From Prunella strophiata (taxonomy: Eukaryota; Chordata; Aves; Passeriformes; Prunellidae): 64,000 bases of DNA. The stretch covers positions 84,519,309 to 84,583,308 of the forward strand of contig JAZBQD010000015.1 of assembly GCA_036583965.1 (NCBI GenBank). Direction: 5' to 3'. The number at the start of each line of letters is the position of its first letter. Positions within the stretch are counted from its first letter, which is position 1. Below the pieces are notes generated by a model. It saw nothing but the letters and a program-made list of their open reading frames with translations. It ran no database searches and was not told the DNA's origin. The translations under genes and the position numbers were made by a program. Shown here one piece after another: positions 13,519 to 27,920 of this stretch.

Positions 13519-13999
13519 ATCCCTAAATATTATTTGTTGATTTAAGTGTAATTTATTTATAAGTCAAAGCTTTATTTATATTTTGGTTTTTATTATTCCC
13601 ATATGATTATAACACCACATTTCCTCATAAAGTTATTTAAATTTATGAAAAACTTGCAAAAACTTTTTTTTTCCACTGCAGAGTACATGAAGCTGTTGCA
13701 TTTGTAATAGCATCTAAGCAAAGGGATTTTTCTGTTTGATGTGTTGGTTTTGAACAGTTTTGGTTGTGGGTATCTGAATTGTGTATTTTGTTCGCTTGGG
13801 AGCAAGTGTTGCTGTGAAGGAATAATTATGTTTGATATAGTGAGTAGAAGTTTCCAAAGTAATTTTACCATCATCTTAGGTCAGCGATGGTATTCCTGCT
13901 TCTGAAGTCATCTGGATGTATGCATTTGTATATTCTTGTGCATTTGCACCTCAGACACCTAGGAAGCAGAACTGATGTTCCTATGCTCTCAAGAGGGCC

Positions 14000-14025
14000 T
14001 TCTGAAAATGCACACATTTTCAGAA
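14000..14025. repeat. Perfect 11-bp inverted repeat with 4-nt loop
   Basis: TTCTGAAAATG at 14000-14010 pairs with CATTTTCAGAA at 14015-14025 around a CACA loop. No flanking element explains it, and it may be coincidental. Confidence 0.7.
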
Positions 14026-17000
14026 AGTCCAGAGTCAAGCCCTATTATATATATTTCCCATCAAACTTGGCATGCTCCATGTTGTATATAATGAAATTTG
14101 GATGCCTTGCAGACCAGGTAATGGTAAAAAGGATCAGAGAGGTTGCAGCTCTGTGTGTTCACTGGTCTCTCCCCTGCACTGTTAGTTTTGAAGTGTGGGC
14201 ACTCAAGCTACAACATCTGACTGTGGAAGAAAGCCTGACATGTTGAAATCTATTGTTGCTGTTGGCAAAAGAATTTGAGGCTATTGCATAAAGGAAATAC
14301 AAAGTGTGAATGAACCTCTCATTGTGGTAAGTGGCATGAAGTAGGTCAGTGTGTGTTACAGCAGACTGTAACAGCTGCTGACTTCTGCTTGAATTACGAA
14401 GAAAGCCCCATCACAAATGTAGTGCATTTTTATAGAAGACACCTTTTCTGAAAGAAACCGAAGTTTAGTGCTTAGACAAGATGGGGAAAATCACAGTTTC
14501 ACCTATTTTTTTTTTCAATAACATTAGAGAGCAATGGAGGAGAAAGAAATCTACTTCTGTGGTGTGAGAGTGGCTTTGACTGATGACTAAGTGCCAGCCT
14601 GGGGAATTACAGTAGCTGTGTGTGAGGCATGCTTTAGTTTTTCTGGATTTTGAAGGCACTGCAGAGTTTGACCTGTAGGTGCCAGCTTGGTCTATATTTA
14701 GAATTTACCTGAAAAGGACACTTAAGAAGAGGCAGCATGTGCTGTCTTCAGAAGCACCCTCTGTCTTGCTCTTACAGAAGAGGCTGAGCCAAGCTGGCCA
14801 CCACAAATAGCAATAAAAATTTCTTGGATTAAATTCCTGCCAGGCAAATGGGAACCAGGGCCTCTGCATTAATGAGCATCAGCCCCAAGACTGCCTCTTG
14901 CATGTTATGGACTCTGAGCATGCTGGGCAAAGGTCTGTAGAGCTGGCTTGTTCCTCCAAGGCAACCCAGCTGGAGCTTCAGCCATGCTGCTGAGGGCACG
15001 GGGCTGCAGAAGCATCACTGTTTGTTTCCAGTTCCACCTCTGGTATCAGTCACAGGAAGTTGGAGGTCTCTTGGATGCCTTAATTTTCAAACCTGGTTCA
15101 ACTTTGTGTCTTCATTTCCCCAGTTAGTCTCTGGGGAGAGAGCTGTGAGAGCTGGTACAATCATGAGTCTGAATATGATTCAGACATGAACATTTCCTGA
15201 CCTTATGGGATGAAATGTGGGCCCCAGAGAAGTCAGCAGGATTTCACTCTTGACTTTGCCAAGATTGACGTTTCACCTGTGATGTCTGCTGACAGCAGAG
15301 AGAGCGTGGGCCTCTGAAGGGTGAGCATCTGAATATGTACATGCAGTGTTAGTAAGACTGATGAAAATGCAAAATGCCACTGAAATTCTGTAAGCCATCA
15401 AAGCAAGGAGACATTAAGGATGCCTGGGATATTTCAGAACACCTAGCTGATTTGCTCATGGGAGATCTGTTTCAATTGACTTCTGAGTCCCTAGAGCACC
15501 TCAAGCGAGGATTGTCACCCTGTCACTGGCCACATAAGACTGTGCATGTGTAGGTTCACCTACCTGTGAGGAAGTAGTGTGAATTTCCCTGTGCCAGGCT
15601 GTCCTGTTGCAGCTGGATTACTTCTGCTCCAAACCTAGGTCTGATATTGCAATCTTAGGCACCTCTGTAGTGTTCTGCTCTCTGTACTGCAGACGTGCCA
15701 TCTATCAGAAAGATACCTGCAAACAGCAGCTCTGGGAGGGGTAATAAAGATTAAACTTATTGGAGAAAGAAGAAGGTTGGAGCAATACAAACCTGTAAAT
15801 TGCACCAAGGTGCCAGGATTTTTGAAGGAATCTCAGACTGAATAAAGTGACTGTGCTGATAACGAAAATATATAATCCCTTGTGAAATTTAGCTCCTGTG
15901 CAACCTACAAGCCCTTAAACCTTATTTTAGAATGAGCTAAACTCATTGTGGGAAAGAAGAGCAATGACAGCAATAAAATCTATTGGGGAACATGGCTTAA
16001 GAGGGATAAATGCCTGGCAGAAAAGAAATATTTTGTAGATGTCAATGAATTTTAAACATACTTTAGGAACAAATTGTTGTCGATGGTCTAGGAAGTAGGA
16101 TTGCTGTAATTTATGACTTTGACATGAAGAAGGATGCTACATAACACAGTAAGTGCTTGTATGTGTAGGTAGCTCTGCTGGTGTAGGAGTTGTCTTTTCG
16201 ACTCACTGTCAGTCCTTAAGGAGAACTATTTTTCTGCTTAAGATGAAGTCATATGTCCTGCACTTTGATTTGATTTCCAATCTGTTTGGTTATTGCTTCA
16301 TGGTTACATGTGCCTATAACTATTGTGGTTCCATTTTATAAATTGTGCTCGTGTCCTCCTTATGAGGAGCTCTGTTCATAGCTGGTCCTTGCATCTTAGT
16401 AAACATCAGGAAAAACATCCAGACAGCAGCAGTTGTCAGAGATGTGAAATTGCATGAGACGTGAGGATGAATGAAATATTTTAGAACTGCTCAGGTAGAG
16501 GAGAAAACAGACAACAGGTGACATGGTAGCAGAATGTAAAAATAATGAATGGTGCAGATAAGGCTTGTTGCATTCTTGTACTTAATGATTTGCACATATA
16601 ACACATCCAATGCAATTAGAAGGCACCACATTCAAAACATTTAAAAGGAAATCTTATATGACAGAAGTGCATAAATAATCACTGACACAAGAATCTCTTG
16701 AGCAAAAGAGTTCCAGTGGGTGTGTAAGCAGTTTAGACTAATATATGAATGAAATCTTTCTGCTTTGATGCATTAATCGCAAAGCCCAGCCATTAATGGA
16801 TAGGAAAAGCCTTCTGCCATTGGCTTGCTATCAGGGAAATACTCTTTATTTGGCTTGGAACAACTTTCTCAATGAACCAATATGTGATGCTTGAAAGGAC
16901 CAGAAGGCTATTGATCCATTTTACATCACTAAGCCACCTGTTGCTATAAGTTGTTTAAAGCTCAGTCCCCATATTTCACCTCCTTTGAGAATAACCCCCT

Positions 17001-20000
17001 ATTTGCAGGTTATTTTTTTGTGTCCTAGCAAACCACTAATTTTTAAACTCGCCTACAGATGACTGCTTCACCATTAAAGAAATACACAGTTCTTCTTTGA
17101 AATTCAACTCAGAGAGCTAGATTATTCTTAGGGTAACTTTTCAGTAATCAATGCCATTACTAGAGTCACTAGCTAGGTTGAAGATGTTCAGGAAGAAGAT
17201 ATTTTTGTAATAAATTAAAATCTGTTGGTTGAATGGCAGTTGCTGAAGTAGCAAAATAAAGTGTTGGCATTTTGTTGCATAGTTAAGGTGATATGGAACC
17301 AAAGATTAATGTGATGTGAAGATACTGGACAGTGCAAAGATGCCAACTGAAGGAATCAGGATTGCAGCTTCCACATTATTCTGAATTTGGAACCAGAGCC
17401 TAAAGGCATCTCACTGCTGTAGGAGAGAATGGAATCCCTCAGAAAGGGCAAATAGGCATTTCAAATACTGAAGCATCTGCTGTATGGAAATGAATAGAAT
17501 TTGGTGTTTCTTTCCAGCTCAAAAATACCTTTTCACAGAAAGGTTGACTCAATCAAATACTTTGATTTTAGCAGTACAAGGAAGACATTAACAAAGCAAG
17601 TCCCACAAAAGGCTGCTGAGATGGTCAGGGGTCTCGAGCAAACCACTCATCAGGCAGAGGAAGAGAGCTGACAGGAACCAGAATGGCCTCGAGAGTGTTT
17701 TAAAGGGGGAGTTCTCAGCACCACTGCTGCAGCTCTCTTTTCTCCAGTGTTACCTCCTCTCCTCTGGCATTGCTGTGGGGTTAGAGAGGCCGACAGAGAA
17801 AGCTGCACTGAGAAATTCTGTTTGCTCCAGCCATCACTGGGCTCTGTGAAGGCCTTTAATACAGCAGAGATTGCCTGTGCCTTTTAACCCATGGCATGTT
17901 CTGTCCCAGAGTTCTAAAAAATACCTTGACTGCAGGGTGCTTCCCAGTGAAAGGATTCTCCACAATTAAGTCCATTTATGAAAGCATGTGTCCAGGTATT
18001 ATGTCTAAAGGAGAAAATCTGGATCTCTATTTTTAGACTTTAGCACAGAAAATCCTGTGCTGTCCCTTTCCTCAGAGAACAGTATGCCATCAGGGACATG
18101 ATAGAATGAGTGTTCCTTTTTTCCCTGAACAGACTGCCAGTGAAGTTGGAGCACGTGATCCCCAGTGCAACAGTAAAAGTGAAGTTTTGAAACATCTTCT
18201 ACAACTTCTTATCCTCACTTCAGGAGCACAGAGACATTAAGAGATCACAGAATAGTTTTCCTCATCTGATTGCAAAGATAAAGTTTCTAGGTGGCTTTTT
18301 TTCTCTCTCTTTGTTTTTCTTTAAAGATGAAAAGTGAGTCTCCTGTTGGGGAGTTCCTTTGGCCTAACAGGGAAAGGGGTTGGTCATTTCTTCTGGTTTT
18401 GGTGACAAAGAGAGACTTATGAAGATAACGCTTGGCATTTTGAAGGCTCTTTCTTTCACTTCTTTCTTTTCTTCCATGTATTTATTTATTTGTTTTAACT
18501 TCTCTTTCTTTCCTTTGTCCATTAACACATTTGGGGTTTTTTTACACTGTTATGGAAGTGTTGAAAAGACTTTTCCCTAGAAGAGTAGATGTAATGCAGT
18601 TTAGCTCTGTAGATGTGACTACAGAGTTTTCTTAAATGCCGACCTTGTTCAAAGGACATTCTTAATATCAGTAACTACAACAGCTGAGCATTTAAAATGC
18701 AACCTGAATTCTGATCTATTTTCCTTCCTTAGCCCTTTGCTCCTTGTTGAGTTCATAGAAGAGCAAATCAGAGGTAATCTGTAATTGAGTTCAACAAATC
18801 CACTTGAATTGGTACCACTGCAAACAAAATTCTCCCCTGGGTGAGTGGTAGGTACTTTTGTTTTACAAAGAAAATATGAACAATTAATTAACAGTTTTCA
18901 TGTCCAGCTCTGGGTCTGATCCTGTGAGCTGATACATGCATTCAGCTCTTAGTGAACCTAGAGGGAGGGAGAGGAAGGTGATGGCAAGTTGCAGATCAGA
19001 TTCTCATGCAGAGTGTGCACAATGAAAGTAAATTCCACATTCACACAAAGTAAATTCTTCCTGAATATGAATAGAAATACAATTCTATTTCTTCACTTAA
19101 GTATTTAACAAAGACAATTTCTAACAGCATGAAATGTTAGATAAACTTTATCTAAGTACTAATAAAGGAATGCCTCCATTGTGCAGAAGCTAAGTCCGAC
19201 ATACGACATAGTGTCCTGAAAAACAGATATTGCTTTATTGGGTAGGTTTTTAGTTTTATTTGTAACCCAACAAAATACATTTCAAAACCAGTAATGAATC
19301 ATTTAACAACTTCATTTGTAACCTGTTTAATATACTACTTTTTCTGCTTTCCCATTGAATTAGTATGTTGGGTGATTTAGTGATTTCTGTTTGGACCTAG
19401 CCAATGTCTGTTACAATTTACATCAAGACAGTCATAAAATTAAAACAATAAATAAGTGGTCTGACAGATTCTTTCAATATTAGCTTAATTCTTGCTCTGG
19501 CTTATCAGTGGTGATATTTATTATAAGCCTAAAGGGCATGGAATTAAAACCCATATGAATTAGCAGAGGAATCCAAACCAGCAGTAGAAGTCGATTTCAT
19601 AGCCCATGTGCTTCCTTGCATAGCTAAGTAGGAAGGTTATGACATTAGAGCCAATAAAACAGCTTTGGGATAGATGGGAGGCAGCAAACAAAAGCATGCT
19701 GAACACCCATGTAAAATATATTCTTACACCTAGGGGCTGAAGTGCAGGAAGCAGCCTCCACAAGTTAGTGTTTAGATGTTTTATCTCAATGCACACATAC
19801 TAAACTCATCCAAACAGCAGATGATATTCCCACATTTTTAAGTGTCCATTTCCCCTCTGTCTTCACAATAAATTGTGGAAAAGTCTTTCTGGTGGTCTTC
19901 TAAAAGAAAAAATTGCTGTCTTGACAAAGAGAGCATTTTAAGTCAGGAGCCTGTTAGAGAGCTACTTGCAGGAGAGAAGCAAACCTTGTGAAAGGGCTCT

Positions 20001-22031
20001 TACTGCCAGTACTGTAATGGGGGTGGAGTAAATTTCATGTGAAGAGAGAATGACTGGAGGTTGGTTTTCCTCACATTTTGTGATTAGGGTTCTCTAAATA
20101 CCATGTGGGTGCAGAACGCTGGGCTTGGCCTTTCCCAAAGGCCAGACTTCAAACCCTGTACTGGGATTTTGAGAATTTCACAGGTGGAAGGAAGATGATT
20201 TATGCCTCTCTTTGGAGTTGGAGAGCTGGCTGTGCCATGATTTTCTCCTGTCTTTTCTCAACAGGTCTATTTGCTTTGATTTTGTGCTTCCACGCCTCGT
20301 TTTGTTAGAACCGAGAGTAGAGACAAAATTCACATTGCAGGAATTTCAATTCTTTTTGTCTGGTTTTTGCCTTTGTAAAGGGGTGCACAGGCTCTGAAAT
20401 GCCTCTCTCTCTGCCTTTCGTGCTGTCAGAGTCTAAACTGTGTCCTGTGTGACATTAAAATGTGCATTCAATGCTCGTACTTTTCTAATAGAGGTAGCAC
20501 CCTTTACAGAACATTTCTTTGTACAACTCCTCCTCTGGAAAAACCAATACAGAAAATCTCCAGGGCAGTTCATCAAAACAAATGTATGAAATCTTCAGTC
20601 TCTTTTCCTAAAAATAGGCCCTTCCTCTATGTATACACAGACATGTTCCTGTAAGGAAATTTTCCTGAGACATATCAGACAAGTATTTCTTTCTGTGCTC
20701 CCTGTAATGAAAATCTTCTGCTTCGTTGATTTGGGATCAACAGTTCTTGCTTTAAACATGAACTTGGACTTGAATTCCACTAACAGAATATTTTCATTCT
20801 GGGTTTCGGGAAATACCTTGTGCAGGCAAGAATTCTTAACAAGTCCTGCAACACCCACGTTTGACAAGTGTGCCTGGAGTCATTCAGATGTTCAGAAGTG
20901 AAGTTTGCTTCTTTTGCACCTGGATATAGGATCATAGCTTCACAAGGCTCCCACTAAAGGAAAGTACTGAAGTTAAAGATTTATTAGCTGTCTTTAAGCT
21001 GCTGATCCTGTAGTAGTTTTGTGCCTTTTGAAGGAGTACCTGTGTAATTCCCCCTCACAAAGAATACTTCCTGCAGCACTGTCCCTGCAAAGGAGCATGA
21101 GGAAAGCTGCACAGCTGCCCACTCTCTTAGTGTGACAGAAGGAAGGAAAGGCTCATGGAAGGACCAAAGCCTGGTGGTGAGCTAATCTCAGTATCACCTG
21201 AGTTTCCTCTGTTGAACACAGGAAGAGCCCAGTCCAGTCCTCCAATCATATCCCCCTTGGATTTGCTCCCATTTTAAGACTTAAGTGCATATTGGTTATG
21301 GTTATCAGCTTCAGGGAGTGTTGCTGTAGGACACGAAATAATACGAAGCAGATAGTAGTTAGTAGTTCTTTCTAAGACAAAAAAGGGTGGTTTATTAATT
21401 TTTGACTTCAATTTATAGATCTTTGAAGTGCCAGTGTCATTGGAGGGTGACAGTGCCACCTCCGCAATGCCACTGGACAACCCAACAATCTATCAAGTTG
21501 CTCATCCTCCATAAAAGAATGTAAAGAATAAGTTATTTACATAAAATGTGTGAGAAAGTTCTGTACAAAAATGTAAACATCAGAAGACTTTAGAAAAACT
21601 TTAAAAATCAGTGTGACAAGGGAGTGATTCAAGTGGTCCTTAATGCCATCACACATCTCCCTTATCAGTTTACCTTCAGTTTACCTACTTCCCTAACACT
21701 AAAAGTTCCCTACTTCCCTAAACACCTAAAACTTTGTGGTGTTACTCGTTTTCCTCTTGAGTGCAGTAAGTGAGTGTGCCCTCTTACTTACCCCTTGTTT
21801 GATTTTCCTGTGACCTTACAATGGTTTATGTCATGGAACAGATGGATGCAATGCTGAGGTCTGCTGCTTCCTCCATAATTCTGCATGTTCAGCATTAGGG
21901 TTGGGTTCTGCTTGCCATGGTGGTACTGGGCATCTCATTGACTTCAACAAAAACATGCTAGCAGTGAGGTGATGCTTGTGTTGTGTCAGAGGTCACAATT
22001 TGGCACCTAGTAGCTTCCCCTCTAGAGAATG

Positions 22032-22034
<3 letters not shown>

Positions 22035-22072
<38 letters not shown>
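22035..22072. repeat. (AT)19 microsatellite
   Basis: Thirty-eight uninterrupted bases of alternating A and T, likely to vary in length between individuals and able to form cruciforms. Confidence 0.97.
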
Positions 22073-22075
<3 letters not shown>

Positions 22076-25000
22076 GGGCTTTTTTTGCTTCCCACCTACC
22101 TTTTCTTTGCACACTCCCTTCCTCAGAGAATTTCATAAATAAATTACTGATGATCTAGGCATAGAGGAGCAGACTGAGGAGTAGGATTTAAAAATAGTTT
22201 GATGCCTGTAAAATGGATCATTTTCACAGTTAAACTATTTTTGCTCTTGTCTCAGAGGAATGTTGAAAGTGGAAGGAAAATGTTTTTGCAACAAAAATTA
22301 TTGGCAATTTTCAACAAACACAAAAGTATTGGAAGTACTTGGGGTTTTTCTTTCTGAATTCTTCCAGTGTGAAAGTTAAACCAAGATACATAGTTGCTTC
22401 CACCAAATTCAGTTTCAATATTTATATGTTTTCTTTGGGCTCTGTTATTTATGTGGAAAATCACAATTGTATCTTTCAAAATGTAAATGCAAATGTAAGA
22501 TCTAAATAAAGGGCTTGCCTTGCTTTTAGAAAGCCTGTGCATGAGCTAGTTTGAGAACAGGGAGCAGTCTAACACAGCAGTACAGAGCCTGGCACAGGCT
22601 GCAAACTTTCCCAGGAAGCAGCAGGGCAGATTTACTGTGTGTGGGCAACCCCACGCTCTCCTGTGATCAGTTGTTTAATCATGACGCTATTTTGTGATTG
22701 CTTGATGGCTGTTGCATTTTGGAAAGAAAACACAAATGAAATCAGATTCTCTTACGCTTCCAGCCAGGCAAACATCCCAAATCCCACAAAATTCTACGTG
22801 GTCTCCCATGAGTCTCTGTAACTATGAGGAAGAGAAAAAGAATTGCTTACAAAATAAATGTACTGCAAGGTGAATCCAGCTCAGTGTTCTCTTACGAGTT
22901 ACAGGCTAGCAGTATTATTCACATTGCAGTAACTCACACAGAAGTTTTCAGTCAAACTTAAGAAAGGTTGAGAGGTTCAAGCATCAGTCCCAGGTGGTAC
23001 CCACCAAAGACATCACATCTTGTGTTAGCAGTTGCTTTGGAGAGCCCAAGGCAGGTGGGAGCTGAGCTGACAGATTCTGTGAGGTTGGCCCTGGAACCGT
23101 GATCTTAGACCGTGCCAAAAACTTGCAGTTTTGTGTTTTGATTAGCTATCCCCAGTCTTCACTCCATTCATGCCATCCACAGTGTTATGGCATCCAAACC
23201 AGGGCCACTGATTTAGCTGAAAACCTGTCCTCCAAAAAAACAGTAGGGTGGGATGGTTGTGCTTCAGCTGAGTGGGTATAGTTTGCCTGCACAGCCAGCT
23301 GTGTGGCCACAAAGCAGGTGTGTGCTGCCACAGGAGTGAGCAGGGCAAGGGCTGCTGCTCCTGCAGAGCTTGCTGCCTGTTCTTTCCAGATGAAAAGGCT
23401 GTGGTATTTGCTGTGGGAAGAAGAATAGTCCATGGCTTTGGAGGATGTCTAGCAGGAAAGTCACACAGATACCCTTTATCTTCTCTCGGAGATTGTCCTT
23501 TTCATGCAAAAACAGTTGACTGCTGCCTTTCAGTTTTGCAGGTAACCTTTGCAGGCATTGCTGTATCAAAGATTGCAGTTCAGATTAATCATATCTGTGT
23601 TTAGACCTATCACTCTTTACACCATGATGGATTAGGGGAGACAGACTTTTTTTTGCCTGTTAAGCTTGAGGGTGACAGATCAGCTGCTAGTCAGTGCTCT
23701 CAAGTCTGATAAACCACCCATCCAGTCTGTCCTGTTATTTCACAATAGACTGCTTTTTTCTGTATTGAAATATCTGATGAAGAGGAAATTTAAACACACA
23801 ATATATTACTTCAATAAATATATTGAAAAACATTTATGCACAAAGTTTTATCCTCTATTTTCTGAGGTTTGTAGTTGGAGTTTTGTCTCAGCTCATGTTA
23901 CCACACTGCCAGATTACCTTTCAGAACCCACGTCGTCTAACATGTAAGAGTTGAGCAGTCCTGCAGCAGGACTACAGGTATTGACAGAGATGGTCCTGCA
24001 CATGGAATCCAGGTATGGCAAATACTTCTATTTCATTCTGCAAGGATTTCAGAGCCCTTTATTTCGATGGGAGTTTCTATTGAATTGAGCTACCTAGAAA
24101 GGCTGAGCGAGGTGTCTGCATTTCCCTTCACTTGCAAAGAGGTTAAATGATTCAGTGAATGACATTCAGCAAGTCCTTGTCAGTCACTGTCCTACTCAGC
24201 TCCACTTCCCCTTCTGATATCCTGCCATGGTCAGAGATGTCTGGTGTTTATCAGGGATGAATATGTTCGTTTAGGCAGGCAGTGCTGCTATAAATAAGGT
24301 ATGAACTTGTAATTGGAATTGATCCCATTTTTGTAGCTGAATGAATTTGTCACCTCTCTGCTCATCTGCATAGCCTGGAAGTTTTCACATTCTTAAATAT
24401 TTTTACAGGAGCCATTTAATGCTAATGTATTTTGTATATTGGGGGAATGGGTAGAAACGTAAACATAGTTGCTTTCAGCAGTTCAGCTGATGAATGGTAA
24501 CTCAATAATTCTCTGTAGCTCAAGCATCACCGTATGTAAATACTCTTAAATTTCATTTTTTGGCTTTGTCTGCAACTCTTGAGATACTCTTCTTAGGTCC
24601 TAGCAAAAGACCAGCTGTTTTTTTCTGTTGGTCCTTCGCTTCCTTGAACCTGCTCTCAGTGCTGCTTTATATCTCTTGAAACCAAGCGTGCCTGGTTTCT
24701 GCTCACTTGAGAAGGCAGAGAGGAGGCAGGTGTGCTTGTCCTGAATGGAATGGCAAACCCAGTGAACATCATGGTTACTGGGTGTGCATTGGTATTTCTG
24801 TAACGCAAGAGAGGGTAAATTTTCAGCAAGGTATAGGTTTGGTTCATTTCCTAATGGAAACAAGTCTCTACAGTTTCATCCCACTCCATTCACTCTTACA
24901 GTGGTAACCTTTGGAAGCCACACAATTCCTCAGCTGGAATGTCTGCAGCCCAGTGAATGGAAGGACATAGGGGGCTTTATGCCATAAGCCAAATTTAGCT

Positions 25001-27902
25001 GCTGTGGTCATTTACTATCAGAATTTCAGTATGGATGCTTCAAATTCATCTAGATCAACTTGATCTTTTGTGGTATTCTGCTTGAAATACCTAATGGTAG
25101 AGGGTCCTCCATTTATCAAAGGTTGTTAAATGGGTTGAAAAGTAAAAAAAAAAAGGGGACATCAAAGGTCCTAGGAACGTGAAGCTGAAAGAGAGGTGCC
25201 AAAAGAGATGGAGTTGTGAATCCTCTCCAAGCTCAAGTGCTTCATGGTTTGTGTGATGTTTCCAGGGGGTTACAAGTGAGGGTGACCATGGTTGGTGCCT
25301 CTGTGCTGAAAGTACTTCTTGGTTAGTTTTACATCTCATTTCCTTTGAATTTCCCACAAAACTTTAGCTGGCTCCTGTACAGGCTTCACAGCTAAATGCT
25401 AGCAAATGCCACGTCAAAATAAAAGTAGAAGGGGAAAAAAGAGTGAAAAGCCAGAAAACGAAGACTGAGAGTAGTTGCCATTTAAAGGAAAAAAGTCCAA
25501 AACCCATACTGAACCCAACCACAAAACCCATAAGGGCTGTAGTGTGTCCATGTGTAATAGTAATGAATGTTGCACTGCAGTTGGGAGTAACACTGTGGAT
25601 CTCTTGGTGGTGAGTGTGCACGGACACCTTCAGAAGAAACTCAGTTTATATTATGTAATACTGTCAATGTGACCTTTGAGGGAAATCTCTGAAGATGTGT
25701 GTTTGTTAGCAAATGGTCCTTCTCCATCCAGTTTGACCACATTTGTCCCCTTCCCACATGCTGTGGAGCCGCTGCAGAGACCAGCTCTCCCCTTTCACAG
25801 CAGAGGGGGTGAGCAAAGTGCAGTTCCCCCGTGCTCCATGTCCTGCTGCCCTGTGCTGCACCACAGGCTGGTGCTCCACGGGGCAAGCTCACAAGGGTGA
25901 GAAATCATGAAAAGGAGTGCTCTTTGCTATATCTGCCTCTTGTAGTATTTTCTAAATGGCTGAGTTGTGCCAAAAGATACAAGTTGCCTTTGAAACAATT
26001 TTTAAGTGTAAATGTGACATTTCGTCCACTTATCACACTTTCTTCAGATGAAAGATAATGTCTGACCAGCTCAGCCCTGGGTCTTTGCTGGAGTAGATAC
26101 TCCAGAATGAATTAGATCTGTAGTGGTGGTTAAAATTATTTTATTTTTCTGTTCTTTCTCTTAAGAGCTAAACTGACTTAGCATCTCAGTTTGAGTGTGA
26201 AAATATTCTAAAACGTGGAAGATCAGTCATTTATATGTAGTATCCAGCATCCTTCTGCCCAGTCCTCATTTTATTTTGAGTTGAAGTCATAAGAGATACT
26301 TAAGTCAGAGAATGTACTGTATTTTTTTTCTCAGAACATTAAAAATCCATGCTAATTTCATTCCTGCTAATTCTAAGTCTCAGGACAGCTTTAATTAAAA
26401 TATAAATGACACAATATTTTTAGTGTGGATGGTATGTAATTGTGGGTAATGTTATTTTAATATTAATTTTTTATTCTTGAAAATTCATGTGCAAGTGTGC
26501 TCATTTCCATCTTCTCTAACCAAAAGCAAGCCACTCAATGCCTTTAGCCAGATGGATTTCAGAGCAGCCCAGTCTTATATGGTAATGACTCAACAACTTA
26601 CTGAACCCAGTTAGCAGCTTTGTAGATCATGACTCAAAGTATCTCATAGTTAAATTTCGTAACAGTCCCACTTAGATTATCTCACATCCTCCATGTAACT
26701 GTTCATTAAAGGCAGTCATGCCTTCTCTCAGCAAAGGAGTGATTCACCATTAATATTTCTAAGTCTTGATCCCCACACCCTACTTTTTTCCAGCCTTGCT
26801 TTTCTGTGTTCAAAAGCCACCAGTCAGCTTGGGCTGATGTCCCACCATACAGGAGAATAGTTAAAGACAATGATTTTTAACAGATTAGCCTTTAATGGCA
26901 GTAACTTCTTCATAATTTTTGCTGCATTTGATGAAGTACTGAGAATGAGCTTACAAACACAGTCCTTCTTTCTGAGGATGTGCATAATGTTTTTCAGAAG
27001 GGACAATTTCACTTGCACAGAATGAAATCTGTGCTAGAACAGAGACCCTGTGAGGGACCCTACAAACCTAAGACCAGCTCAGACCAGTGACCTCAGGCTT
27101 ATCTGATGGCAAAAGACTTTGCAGTGCTGCAAAGTTCAGCTGTCACAGCAGTTTTTGCTTACCTCTTCTCTTGCTGTCCTGTTCACATTCATTCATTCCT
27201 AACTGAACTGGTGTATCATCATTTTTAAGAAGAGGATCTGACTGGCTGCTTCTGCTCATCAGTTTTAAAAACATTGCTACCGAGGGACCTGTCCCTCTTA
27301 TTTTGTGAAACATCAGCTGAATCCTCAGTTGGCAGAAAGAGATGTCATCCCATTGCCTTCAGTGGGAATAGGTCAGGAGCTTTGACTCAGCATCTTTTGG
27401 GGAGGGCCAGACAGGGTTTTTCCTCTCCCTTATATCTGAATCTCATTTTGATGTATAGCACGTTTTTACATGAACTTGAGGGAATGAAGGAGGATGTGCA
27501 TTACTGTTTATGTGGATTCAGTGAATTACCAGCTTGTGATTTTAGCCCCTGTTTCCACATGTGTTTTTCCCGGCAGGCTAAGTCTTATTTTGTGCTTTTC
27601 TCACCCCTGCACTGTGCTGGCAGAGTGTCTGGGGAGGCCATTCAGTGACTCAGATTGAGAATTTGGTCATTTTTCAACTCCATCAGCTTGCTATTGTGGT
27701 TCATCACATGTGCAGCCACTCAGGCAGATATGCTGGTTTAGGTGCAGTAGGGCAAATCTGAGAAGCACCTGGAGATGGGTTTGGAGAAGGATTTGTGCAA
27801 ACAGCACTGCTGCTAGGTTTTATTGCCTCACCCAGGTGCTACTGAAATGCTTCCAGTTTGTGAAAAAGAAAGTAGATACAGACTCAACCTTGAAAAAATA
27901 AA

Positions 27903-27920
27903 AACAACAACAACAACAAC
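27903..27920. repeat. (AAC)6 microsatellite
   Basis: Six perfect AAC units between A-rich flanks. Confidence 0.93.

Noticed and set aside
18240..18260. GATCACAGAATAG resembling a CR1 tail start
   Set aside because: Only about 13 bp match, with no continuation.
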